Positions 56,787 to 64,000 of a stretch of DNA of 64,000 nucleotides are shown in pieces (position 1 is the first letter of the stretch; each line of letters starts with the position of its first letter). A program made the translations under genes and the position numbers. The DNA is taken from contig NZ_CP112880.1 of the NCBI RefSeq assembly GCF_028747205.1, positions 2,108,001 through 2,172,000 of the forward strand. Reading direction: 5' to 3'. The notes below the pieces were generated by a model. It made no database searches, had not been told where the DNA came from, and saw nothing but the letters and a program-made list of their open reading frames with translations. Origin of the DNA: Streptomyces sp. CA-278952 (GTDB lineage: Bacteria; Actinomycetota; Actinomycetes; Streptomycetales; Streptomycetaceae).

Positions 56787-59048
56787 TCAGCGGGGCAGCG
56801 ACGCGGCGAGGAACTGGCCGGTCACGGAGTGCTCGGCCTCCGCCAGATCGGCGGGGGTGCCTTCGAAGACCACCCGGCCGCCCTCGCTGCCCCCACCGGG
56901 GCCGAGGTCGACGACCCAGTCGGCGTGCTTGACGACATCGAGGTTGTGCTCGATGACGATGACCGAATTGCCCTTTTCGACAAGGCCGTCGACCAGGTGG
57001 ACGAGGCTCTCGACGTCCGACATGTGCAGGCCGGTGGTGGGCTCGTCCAAGACGAACAGACTGCCCTTCTTGCCCAGCTCGGTGGCGAGCTTGATGCGCT
57101 GGCACTCGCCCCCGGAGAGGGTGTTGAGCGGCTGTCCCAGCTGGAGGTATCCGAGGCCGACCTGGCCGAGCGCCCGGAGGGTCGCAGCGACCTTGGGTTC
57201 GGTGAAGTATTCGGCCGCTTCGGCGGTGCTCATCGACAGGACGTCGTGGATGTTGCGACCGCGCAGGGTGAGCCCCAGTACCTTCTCGGTGAAGCGCATG
57301 CCCGCGCAGACCTCACAGGTCGTGATCATGGGGTCCATGAAGGCGAGGTCCGTGTAGATGATGCCGTGGCCCTGGCAATTCGGGCAGGCCCCTTCGGAAT
57401 TGAAGCTGAACAACGAGGGACTGACCTGATTCTCACGGGCGAAGACCCGGCGGATCTCGTCCATGATGCCGGTGTAGGTAGCCGGGTTCGAGCGCCGGTT
57501 CGTGCTGACCGCTGACTGGTCGATGACGACGGCCGAGGGATGCTGCTGAAGGAGCACATCATGGATGAGCGTGCTCTTGCCCGAGCCCGCCGGGCCGGTC
57601 ACCACGGTCAGCACGCCGAGGGGAATCCGTACGGTGACGTCCCGCAGGTTGTGCAGGCTGGCCCCCGTGACCTCCAGGAATCCGTTGGGCTCGCGGAAGT
57701 CCTCCTTCACGGGCAGGGTCCGCCGCATGAAACGCCCGGTCAGCGTGTCGGCTTCGGTGAGGCCCCGCACATCACCCTCGTAGACGATCTCACCGCCGTC
57801 GCGTCCGGCGGCCGGGCCCAGATCGATGACGTGTTCGGCCATGTCGATGATGTCCCGGTCGTGCTCGACCACCAGCACCGTGTTGCCCTTCTCCGCCAGC
57901 TCCGTCAGCAGCCCGCTGAGCCTGCGCACATCGCTCGGGTGCAGGCCGATGGTGGGTTCGTCGAAGATGTAGACCATGTCGACGAGCGAGCTGTTGAGGT
58001 GCCGGACCATCTTGATCCGCTGAGACTCCCCGCCGGAGAGCGTGGAGGTCTCACGGTTGAGGCTGAGGTAGCCGAGCCCCAGTTCGATGAGGTGCTCCAG
58101 CCGCTCCCGCAGGCTCGCCGTGAGGGTGGCCACCTGGGGCGAGTCCACCTTCTTGATCGCCTCGATCAGGTCGGCGACCTCCAGGGAGGCGAGCTCGGCG
58201 ATGTTCCGGCCGTCGATGAGGCAGTTCAGAGCCCGCTCGCTGAGCCGCAGCCCCTTACAGGTGGAGCAGGGGCCTCGCGTCACGACCCGCTCCAGAGCCT
58301 TTCGGTTCTTGGCACTCATCTCGTCGGGCTCCTTGCGGACGTAGAGCCGGTCGAACTTCTGCATCAGCCCTTCGAACTTGGAGTTGATCTGGCCGCCCTT
58401 CCAGTCCAGGGTGACCGACCCATCGGACCCCCAGAGAAACGCCTGAACCTCGCTCTCCGTATAGTCACGCAGCTTCTTGTCGTTGTCGAAGAGGCCGGAA
58501 TGCGCGTACAGCTTCCAGAACCAGCCCCCCACATTGAAGGCCGGATGCCGGATGGCTCCCTCGTTCAGGGACTTCGACTTGTCGAGCAGTTTGTCGAGGT
58601 CGACCTGCACCCGCTGCCCGAGCCCCTCACAGTCGGCGCACATCCCCGCGGGCTCGTTGAAGGAGAAAGCGTTCGAGAACCCGATCCAAGGCGTGCCCAC
58701 GCGCGAGTAGAGCAGTCGAAGCAGCGCGTAGATGTCGGTGATCGTCCCGACGGTGGACCGCGCGTTGCCCCCGATCCGCTTCTGGTCGATGATCACCGCC
58801 GTCGACAGATTGGCGATCACGTCCGCGTCGGGCTGCCCGTACTTGGGCAGCCGATTGCGCACGAACGCCGTGAACGTCTCGTTGAGCTGACGCTGCGATT
58901 CCGCCGCGATGGTGTCGAATACCAAGGAGGACTTTCCCGACCCCGACACCCCGGTGAATACCGTCACCTTGTGCTTCGGCACTTCGACGCAGACGTTCTT
59001 CAGGTTGTTCTCGCGAGCACCGATGATCTGGATAGCCTTGTGCTGCAC
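56787..59048 (-). CDS. drrC: UvrA-like daunorubicin resistance ATPase
   Basis: The 753-residue protein has two ABC-type ATPase halves like UvrA: Walker A in GVSGSGKSSLVFD and in GPAGSGKSTLIHD, signatures LSGGESQRIK and LSGGECQRIK, and CxxC zinc motifs (CADCEGLG, CSTCKG, CPNCQGHG, CEVCAG). It is shorter than UvrA. DrrC confers daunorubicin resistance, probably by removing drug from DNA. The GTG at VQHKAIQIIG was chosen as the N-terminal strand starts there; 13 further codons are open upstream. A 31-bp inverted repeat lies in its promoter region. Confidence 0.93.
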   Translation of the reverse strand: MQHKAIQIIGARENNLKNVCVEVPKHKVTVFTGVSGSGKSSLVFDTIAAESQRQLNETFTAFVRNRLPKYGQPDADVIANLSTAVIIDQKRIGGNARSTVGTITDIYALLRLLYSRVGTPWIGFSNAFSFNEPAGMCADCEGLGQRVQVDLDKLLDKSKSLNEGAIRHPAFNVGGWFWKLYAHSGLFDNDKKLRDYTESEVQAFLWGSDGSVTLDWKGGQINSKFEGLMQKFDRLYVRKEPDEMSAKNRKALERVVTRGPCSTCKGLRLSERALNCLIDGRNIAELASLEVADLIEAIKKVDSPQVATLTASLRERLEHLIELGLGYLSLNRETSTLSGGESQRIKMVRHLNSSLVDMVYIFDEPTIGLHPSDVRRLSGLLTELAEKGNTVLVVEHDRDIIDMAEHVIDLGPAAGRDGGEIVYEGDVRGLTEADTLTGRFMRRTLPVKEDFREPNGFLEVTGASLHNLRDVTVRIPLGVLTVVTGPAGSGKSTLIHDVLLQQHPSAVVIDQSAVSTNRRSNPATYTGIMDEIRRVFARENQVSPSLFSFNSEGACPNCQGHGIIYTDLAFMDPMITTCEVCAGMRFTEKVLGLTLRGRNIHDVLSMSTAEAAEYFTEPKVAATLRALGQVGLGYLQLGQPLNTLSGGECQRIKLATELGKKGSLFVLDEPTTGLHMSDVESLVHLVDGLVEKGNSVIVIEHNLDVVKHADWVVDLGPGGGSEGGRVVFEGTPADLAEAEHSVTGQFLAASLPR

Positions 59049-59094
59049 TGGGTACCCTAACGTCGAAAGAAGCTGACCGCTCCCCACGCTATCG

Positions 59095-59125
59095 ACTATT
59101 GAGGCCAGTTTCTGACCTCAATAGT
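59095..59125. promoter_or_regulatory. long inverted repeat upstream of drrC
   Basis: Arms ACTATTGAGG and CCTCAATAGT, extended inward by CAG/CTG after one mismatch, leave a 3-base centre. The centre lies about 60 bp before the drrC start codon. No transcription unit on the plus strand needs a terminator here, so an operator for a drug-responsive repressor of drrC is the better reading. Confidence 0.55.
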
Positions 59126-59312
59126 TTCTTCCCTCTCATCGCGGACGGGCAGGTCGGCCGTCTCTCTCCAACCGGTCGTTCCACCACCGTCAGCAGGGTG
59201 GCGGCGAACGTCATCAGCGCCTTGGCCGCAGGCTCGGCGTCTGCGCGCCGCGCGGCGTCGGCTCTGGCCAACGCCACCGACGCCGCGATGCGTACAACCG
59301 GGAGGCTTCAGG

Positions 59313-59735
59313 TCACGTGCGGGCTGCCGCGGCGCGGGCAGCGGTGTCCTCGCCGGGAGCGTTCCGGAGGCGGGTGCGGAGGGTGGCGGCGAAGTCTTCC
59401 GCGCGGGTCAGCTGGGTGCGCAGGTCCTCGATCTTCCGGGCGGCGGCCTGCTCGTAGACGCCCATGCGTTCCAGGAGCGCTTCGCGTTCGTCGCTTTCGG
59501 CCGACGGGGCGGTGTCGAGGCGGTCGGTGATGTCAAGGAGGTCGCGCATCTCGTCCAGGGTGAAGCCGAGGGGCTTCATCCGGCGGATGACCATGAGCCG
59601 GGCGACGTCGGCCTCCGTATAGAGACGGAAGCCGCCCCGGGAGCGGGCGGAGGGGATGACGAGCCCGACTTCCTCGTAGTGGCGGATGGTGCGCAGGGAC
59701 AGTTCGGTCCGCGCGGCGACTTCGCCGATCTGCAT
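59313..59735 (-). CDS. MerR family transcriptional regulator
   Basis: The 140-residue protein has a MerR HTH and wing (MQIGEVAARTELSLRTIRHYEEVGL, then RSRGGFRLYTEADVARL), a dimerisation helix and a short C-terminus without the cysteine cluster of SoxR or metal sensors. It is divergent from the SulP permease gene across a MerR-type dyad and probably controls it. The ATG was taken at the standard MerR start; a GTG five codons upstream is possible. Confidence 0.85.
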   Translation of the reverse strand: MQIGEVAARTELSLRTIRHYEEVGLVIPSARSRGGFRLYTEADVARLMVIRRMKPLGFTLDEMRDLLDITDRLDTAPSAESDEREALLERMGVYEQAAARKIEDLRTQLTRAEDFAATLRTRLRNAPGEDTAARAAAART

Positions 59736-59809
59736 GTGCTCGTCGTCCACGCCTGTGGCCCTGACCCTTCTCGTCGCGGCGGCCGTATCCGTACGATCCA
59801 CCGAACCCC

Positions 59810-59830
59810 ACTCTAACGTTAGGGTAGAGT
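59810..59830. promoter_or_regulatory. MerR-type operator dyad
   Basis: ACTCTA and TAGAGT arms flank a 9-bp centre, and an overlapping TAACGTTA palindrome occupies the middle. It lies between the MerR gene and the SulP permease gene. The 21-bp size and dyad fit a MerR-family binding site embedded in a promoter. Confidence 0.5.
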
Positions 59831-60134
59831 TGCTGGTGCGGGAGCGGCTGATCCGCACCGTTGCCGCCGTTCCCGGGGCCGAGGACGCCCCCGGCGAAGA
59901 TTCCGATTATCGCAGGAGAGAGCGTGCGCGAGCCCATGACGCCGATCGCCGCCGCCTGCCCGCCGTGACTCCTCACACCCCGATGTGACCCGCCGGCCGC
60001 ACACCCGCGCCAGGGACCCATCCTCCTACGACTTCCGGCCCGCCCCACGGGCCGTCCGCAGGGTTCCGCTCCGGCCCCTGCGTGTCCTTCCCGCACGCCC
60101 CGGCCTGCCCGCGGACTGTGCCCGAGCACGACAG

Positions 60135-61649
60135 GTGCCTGCCTCCTTGTCCACTTCCGTACTGACTCCCGCCGGACGACTGCGCGGCCTGCGCCCGGAC
60201 TGGCTGAACAACCCGAAAGTCTGGCGCACCGAGATCCTCGCCGGCCTGGTGGTCGCCCTGGCTCTGATCCCGGAGGCGATCTCGTTCTCGATCATCGCCG
60301 GTGTCGATCCCGCGGTCGGCCTGTTCGCCTCGTTCACCATGGCCGTGGTCATCTCGATCGTCGGCGGCCGCCGCGCGATGATCTCCGCCGCCACCGGCGC
60401 CGTCGCGCTCGTCATCGCCCCCCTGAACCGCGAACACGGCCTGGGCTACCTGATCGCCGCCGTCATCCTCGCCGGCATCATCCAGATCGCCCTCGGTGCC
60501 CTCGGCGTGGCCAAGCTGATGCGGTTCGTCCCGCGCTCGGTGATGGTCGGCTTCGTCAACGCCCTCGCCATCCTGGTCTTCATGGCCCAGGTCCCCGAAA
60601 TGCGGGACGTCCCCTGGGCCGTGTACCCGCTGATCATCGGCGGGCTGGCGCTCATGGTGTTCTTCCCGAGGATCACCAAGGTCATCCCGGCCCCCCTGGT
60701 GTCCATCGTCATCCTCACCGTCATCACGATCGCGGCCGGGATCGCCGTGCCGACCGTCGGCGACAAGGGCGAACTCCCCTCGTCGCTGCCGGTGCCGGGG
60801 CTGCCGGACGTGCCCTTCACCATGGACACCCTGACCACGATCGCCCCCTACGCCTTCGCGATGGCCCTGGTCGGGCTCATGGAATCGCTGATGACCGCGA
60901 AACTGGTCGACGACATCACCGACACCCCCTCCTCCAAGACCCGCGAGTCCATCGGCCAGGGCATCGCCAACATCGTCACCGGCTTCTTCGGCGGCATGGG
61001 CGGCTGCGCCATGATCGGCCAGACCATGATCAACGTGAAGGTCTCCGGCGCCCGCACCCGTCTCTCCACCTTCCTCGCCGGGGTGTTCCTCATGGTGCTG
61101 TGCATCGTCTTCGGCCCGGTCGTCTCCGACATCCCCATGGCCGCCCTCGTCGCCGTCATGGTCATGGTGGCCTTCGCGACCTTCGACTGGCACTCCATCG
61201 CCCCGAAAACACTGAAGCGCATGCCCGCCGGCGAGATCGCCGTCATGGCCATCACCGTGATCATGGTGGTCGCCACCGACAACCTCGCCATCGGCGTCGT
61301 CGTCGGCACCGTCACCGCCATGACCATCTTCGCCAAGCGCGTCGCCCACCTCTCCCGCGTCCACGCCGTCACCGACCCCGACGGCAGCAGCGTTGTGTAC
61401 TCCGTGACCGGCGAGCTGTTCTTCGCCTCCTCCAACGACCTCGTCGGACAGTTCGACTACAACGACGACCCCGACCGGATCATCGTCGACCTCTCCGCCG
61501 CCCACATCTGGGACGCCTCCTCCGTCGCCGCCCTCGACGCCATCGAGACCAAGTACAAGCAACGCGGCAAGACCGTGGAAATCATCGGCCTGAACGACCC
61601 GAGCGCCGACCTCCACTCCAAGCTCACCGGCGAACTCACCAGCCACTGA
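60135..61649 (+). CDS. SulP-family anion permease with STAS domain
   Basis: The 504-residue protein has the SulP transporter core, with the first helix region [28 protein letters not shown] and about 11-12 membrane segments, and a C-terminal STAS domain (about residues 410-500) containing [12 protein letters not shown] and [16 protein letters not shown]. SulP proteins carry sulfate, bicarbonate or other anions; the substrate cannot be told. The GTG was chosen close to the conserved [11 protein letters not shown] start; the upstream in-frame extension is Arg/Pro-rich and unlike the family. Confidence 0.88.
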   Translation: MPASLSTSVLTPAGRLRGLRPDWLNNPKVWRTEILAGLVVALALIPEAISFSIIAGVDPAVGLFASFTMAVVISIVGGRRAMISAATGAVALVIAPLNREHGLGYLIAAVILAGIIQIALGALGVAKLMRFVPRSVMVGFVNALAILVFMAQVPEMRDVPWAVYPLIIGGLALMVFFPRITKVIPAPLVSIVILTVITIAAGIAVPTVGDKGELPSSLPVPGLPDVPFTMDTLTTIAPYAFAMALVGLMESLMTAKLVDDITDTPSSKTRESIGQGIANIVTGFFGGMGGCAMIGQTMINVKVSGARTRLSTFLAGVFLMVLCIVFGPVVSDIPMAALVAVMVMVAFATFDWHSIAPKTLKRMPAGEIAVMAITVIMVVATDNLAIGVVVGTVTAMTIFAKRVAHLSRVHAVTDPDGSSVVYSVTGELFFASSNDLVGQFDYNDDPDRIIVDLSAAHIWDASSVAALDAIETKYKQRGKTVEIIGLNDPSADLHSKLTGELTSH

Positions 61650-61734
61650 CCCCACACACCCACACACCTCACAGCCCGGGGCCCTGGCAGCGCCGGGGCT
61701 CTGGCAGCGCCGGGCCCAGGGTGTTCCCGAGGCT

Positions 61735-61935
61735 CTACTCCGGCGAAGGTCCGCGGTAGGTGCCGGAGGTCCACAGGTTGCCCTCGCGATCCCGCACCGT
61801 GCACACCTACGCCGCAGCACCCGACCCGAGCCGGGTCTCGTGCGGCGGTTCGAGGACCTCGCCCCCAGCCGCGACGACCCGCCGGTGCACCGCGTCCACG
61901 TCATCGCTCACCATGTGGACGGGGTGAGGGTTCTC
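61735..61935 (-). pseudogene. decayed VOC/glyoxalase gene
   Basis: Read on the minus strand this segment encodes NPHPVHMVSDDVDAVHRRVV, then GGEVLEPPHETRLGSG, an in-frame TAG, and then VCTVRDREGNLWTSGTYRG before a second stop. This is the C-terminal half of a glyoxalase-like (VOC) protein, in which VRDPEGNLW and GTYRG are common. The internal stop and missing N-terminal half show it is no longer functional. Confidence 0.75.
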
Positions 61936-62293
61936 AGGCGCCCGGACCTGCCTGGCGGGAGTTGGACAGTAGACGCGCGAGTGCGGTGGGGCCGTCCGGG
62001 TTGTCGAGGACGTGGACGACGAGGCTCGTCAGGGCGGCGCATCGCCGTGAGTCGGCGGGCAGGTGGTCGATGGATCGGGCCGGCCGGCCGGCGCTCCGCG
62101 GTCGGAGAAGTCGTTTCTCCACCGATCACGGTGGGCGTGAGTTCGCGTGTGCCGACTCGGCCGGGCGATCTCCTTCGGGGTCCGACGTCGGTACGGTCAT
62201 GCCCGGGGGCACCTCGGACGCCTGTGCGGACGCGCCGATCGCCGCTACCGCGACCAGCGGGTCCGCCTGCCGGGAAGCCGCCCCGCGCAGGGG
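61936..62293. other. intergenic stretch, no intact gene recognised
   Basis: Open frames cross this stretch on both strands but none begins with a ribosome site or resembles a known family. It may hold further degraded remains of the neighbouring VOC gene. No hairpin of note was seen apart from GC-rich short repeats. Confidence 0.5.
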
Positions 62294-62680
62294 TCAGCCG
62301 GTGACGGCGGACTCGGCAGCCTCGGCCGGGAGGTCGCGGACGCCCAGGCGCAGGTGTTCGACGTGGTAGAGGGCTTGGTCGAGGAGTTCGGCGACGTGGT
62401 CGTCGTAGAGGGCGTAGATGATCGAGCGGCCGTGGCGTTCGCCGGTGACCAGGCCGAGGTTGCGCAGCAGGCGCAGCTGGTGGGAGCAGGCCGAGGCCTC
62501 CATCCCCACGGCGTCGGCGAGGTCGCCCACCGCGCAGGGGCCTTCCTGGAGGCGGGCGAGGATGTGCAGCCGCGAGGGGGTCGCGAGGGCCTGGAGGGTG
62601 GCGGCGACGTCGGTGGCGCCGACCGCGTCGAGGCGTTCGCGGGTGGTGGCGCTGCTCCTGGCGTCTGCTCCGTGGCCCAT
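62294..62680 (-). CDS. ArsR/SmtB-family metal sensor (NmtR-like)
   Basis: The 128-residue winged-helix protein has the ArsR DNA-reading helix EASACSHQLRLLRNLGLV. Its final helix reads DDHVAELLDQALYHVEH, where Asp, His, His and His take the D-x-H-x10-H-x2-H spacing of the alpha-5 metal site in NmtR/SmtB sensors. It should repress the divergent P-type ATPase gene and release when Ni, Co or Zn binds. The ATG at MGHGADARSS is preferred; an in-frame ATG eight codons upstream overlaps the promoter region. Confidence 0.85.
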   Translation of the reverse strand: MGHGADARSSATTRERLDAVGATDVAATLQALATPSRLHILARLQEGPCAVGDLADAVGMEASACSHQLRLLRNLGLVTGERHGRSIIYALYDDHVAELLDQALYHVEHLRLGVRDLPAEAAESAVTG

Positions 62681-62708
62681 ACCGTCATCATACGCGCGAC
62701 ACATGAAG

Positions 62709-62720
62709 ACCTGTTCAGGT
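62709..62720. promoter_or_regulatory. ArsR-type operator dyad
   Basis: ACCTGTTCAGGT is a perfect 12-bp palindrome located between the divergent ArsR-family gene and the P-type ATPase gene, next to further imperfect repeats with the CAGGTATTCCTG pattern. It is the likely binding site of the neighbouring metal sensor. Confidence 0.55.
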
Positions 62721-62775
62721 ATTCCTGTATGGTGAGCGTGTTGCCCGTCGTCCACCCGTGAAGGGTTGATTTGTC

Positions 62776-64000
62776 ATGTCTTCTGTCGTGGATCAACGGC
62801 CCGAGCCGACGGTCGCGGGGGCTCCGCGCGCGGTGGCGCCGAGGCGGCGTACGCGTCTCCTGGCGCTGCCGGAGGCCCGGTGGGCGCTGGCCTCCCTGGT
62901 GCTGTTCCTGCTGGCGCTCCCCGTGTATCTGCTGGGTGCTCCTGCGTGGACGTGGGGCCCGTTGTTCGCCGCCTGCTACGTCACCGGCGGCTGGGAGCCG
63001 GGGTGGGAAGGGCTCAAGGCCCTGCGGGAGAAGACGCTGGACGTGGACCTGCTGATGGTCGTCGCCGCGCTCGGCGCCGCCGCGATCGGGCAGGTCCTGG
63101 ACGGGGCTCTGCTGATCGTCATCTTCGCCACCTCCGGCGCCCTGGAGGCGGTCGCGACCGCCCGCACCGCCGACTCCGTGCGCGGCCTGCTCGATCTCGC
63201 GCCCGACGTCGCGACCCGGCTCCGTGCGGACGGTGTCGAGGAGACCGTGGACACCGAGAAGCTGGCGGTGGGGGACGTCATCCTGGTGCGCCCCGGTGAG
63301 CGGGTCGGCGCGGACGGGCAGGTCGTGGACGGGGCGAGCGACGTCGATCAGGCCACGATCACCGGCGAGCCGCTGCCGGTCGCCAAGCAGGCGGGCGACG
63401 AGGTGTTCGCCGGCACGGTGAACGGCACCGGTGCTCTGCGGGTGCGCGTCGAGCGGGATCCGGCGGACTCGGTGATCGCCCGGATCGTGAAGATGGTCGA
63501 GGAGGCCTCCGAGACCAAGGCGCCGACCCAGTTGTTCATCGAGAAGGTCGAGCAGCGGTACTCGATCGGCATGGTCATCGCCACCCTGGCCGTCTTCGGC
63601 ATCCCGCTCGTCCTCGGCGACGATCTCCGGTCGGCGCTGCTGCGCGCGATGACCTTCATGATCGTCGCCTCGCCGTGCGCGGTGGTCCTGTCGACCATGC
63701 CGCCGCTGCTGTCCGCGATCGCCAACGCGGGCCGCCACGGCGTGCTCGCGAAGTCCGCGGTCGTGATGGAGCGGCTGGGCCAGGTCGACGCGGTGGCGCT
63801 GGACAAGACCGGCACCCTGACCGAGGGCACCCCCCGGGTCACCGACGTCCTCCCCCTGCCCTCGTCGGGCCTGGACGAGGACCGGCTGCTGGCGCTGGCG
63901 GGGGCCGCCGAGCACCCGAGCGAGCACCCCCTCGCCCGCGCCGTCGTCCGGGCCGCCCGCGACCGCGGCCTCGTCCTCGCCGAGGCGACCGGGTTCGCCT
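62776..64000 (+). CDS. P1B-type heavy-metal ATPase, cut by window end
   Basis: The first 408 codons are present. They include two early membrane helices (from residue 30 on), the actuator-domain motif ATITGEPLPV, the metal-site triad Ser299-Pro300-Cys301 in VASPCAVVL, and the phosphorylation motif DKTGTLT with Asp343. An SPC rather than CPC motif marks subgroup P1B-4 (CoaT/CtpD), associated with Co or Fe efflux. No HMA domain or His-rich N-terminus is present. Expression is probably under the adjacent ArsR sensor. Confidence 0.9.
   Translation, partial: MSSVVDQRPEPTVAGAPRAVAPRRRTRLLALPEARWALASLVLFLLALPVYLLGAPAWTWGPLFAACYVTGGWEPGWEGLKALREKTLDVDLLMVVAALGAAAIGQVLDGALLIVIFATSGALEAVATARTADSVRGLLDLAPDVATRLRADGVEETVDTEKLAVGDVILVRPGERVGADGQVVDGASDVDQATITGEPLPVAKQAGDEVFAGTVNGTGALRVRVERDPADSVIARIVKMVEEASETKAPTQLFIEKVEQRYSIGMVIATLAVFGIPLVLGDDLRSALLRAMTFMIVASPCAVVLSTMPPLLSAIANAGRHGVLAKSAVVMERLGQVDAVALDKTGTLTEGTPRVTDVLPLPSSGLDEDRLLALAGAAEHPSEHPLARAVVRAARDRGLVLAEATGFA

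Noticed and set aside
59089..59277. A 62-codon minus-strand frame between drrC and the MerR gene
   Set aside because: It has no ribosome site and no recognisable family, and it overlaps the drrC upstream inverted repeat.
61962..62369. A 135-codon plus-strand frame right of the VOC pseudogene
   Set aside because: Ser/Arg/Ala-rich composition, no ribosome site, no family, and it runs antisense into the ArsR gene.

Overview
The base composition (very GC-rich, G/C-ending codons), GTG/TTG starts, dense ATGA/GTGA gene overlaps and gene families all point to a Streptomyces chromosome. No IS element, tRNA, rRNA, CRISPR array or replication origin was seen.

Left flank (1-17.6 kb): ordinary chromosomal genes. 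In order these are the start of a cysteine desulfurase, a DUF2268/TipAL-type MerR pair behind a MerR-style promoter, an acyl-CoA thioesterase-like gene, a TRIC-type membrane protein, a complete oligopeptide ABC transporter (dppABCDF order, minus strand), two SseB-like genes, an AAA-type ATPase, and a glycine-responsive module: tandem glycine riboswitch, gcvT, gcvH, glyA and sdaA.

Centre (about 18-59 kb): a daunorubicin/doxorubicin-type anthracycline cluster that matches, gene by gene and in several cases in protein length, the Streptomyces peucetius cluster as I remember it. The minimal PKS is dpsA/dpsB/dpsG. Propionate starter selection is by DpsC (active-site Cys replaced by Ser) and DpsD. 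Ketoreductase, aromatase and cyclases are dpsE, dpsF, dpsY and dpsH. dnrG, dnrC, dnrD and dnrE lead to aklavinone, and dnrF adds the 11-hydroxyl. The amino-sugar genes are dnmL, M, T, U, V, J and Z. Glycosyl transfer is by dnmS with its helper dnmQ, plus a second transferase dnrH. Tailoring is by dnrP, dnrK, doxA, dnrV and dnrU. Resistance is by drrA, drrB and drrC. Regulation follows a dnrN/dnrO to dnrI cascade. Between drrB and dpsY lie a bicovalent flavin oxidase that matches AknOx at its key residues and an NDP-hexose C-3 methyltransferase. Together with the nitrososynthase DnmZ and second glycosyltransferase DnrH they suggest a branched, N-oxidised or oxidised second sugar beyond plain daunosamine.

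Control: five divergent promoter regions (dnrF/drrA, dpsY/dnmZ, dpsG/dpsH, dpsE/dnrG, dnrC/dnrD) carry TnGA-type heptamers repeated every 11 bp, the pattern expected for the SARP activator DnrI. Long inverted repeats lie upstream of dnrO, dnrI and drrC, and strong hairpins separate convergent operons.

Right flank (59-64 kb): a MerR regulator divergent from a SulP-family anion permease across a MerR-type dyad, a decayed VOC/glyoxalase gene, and an NmtR-like ArsR metal sensor divergent from a P1B-type metal ATPase that runs off the end of the window. All functional calls rest on reading the sequence and on recalled knowledge of families; no database search was run.
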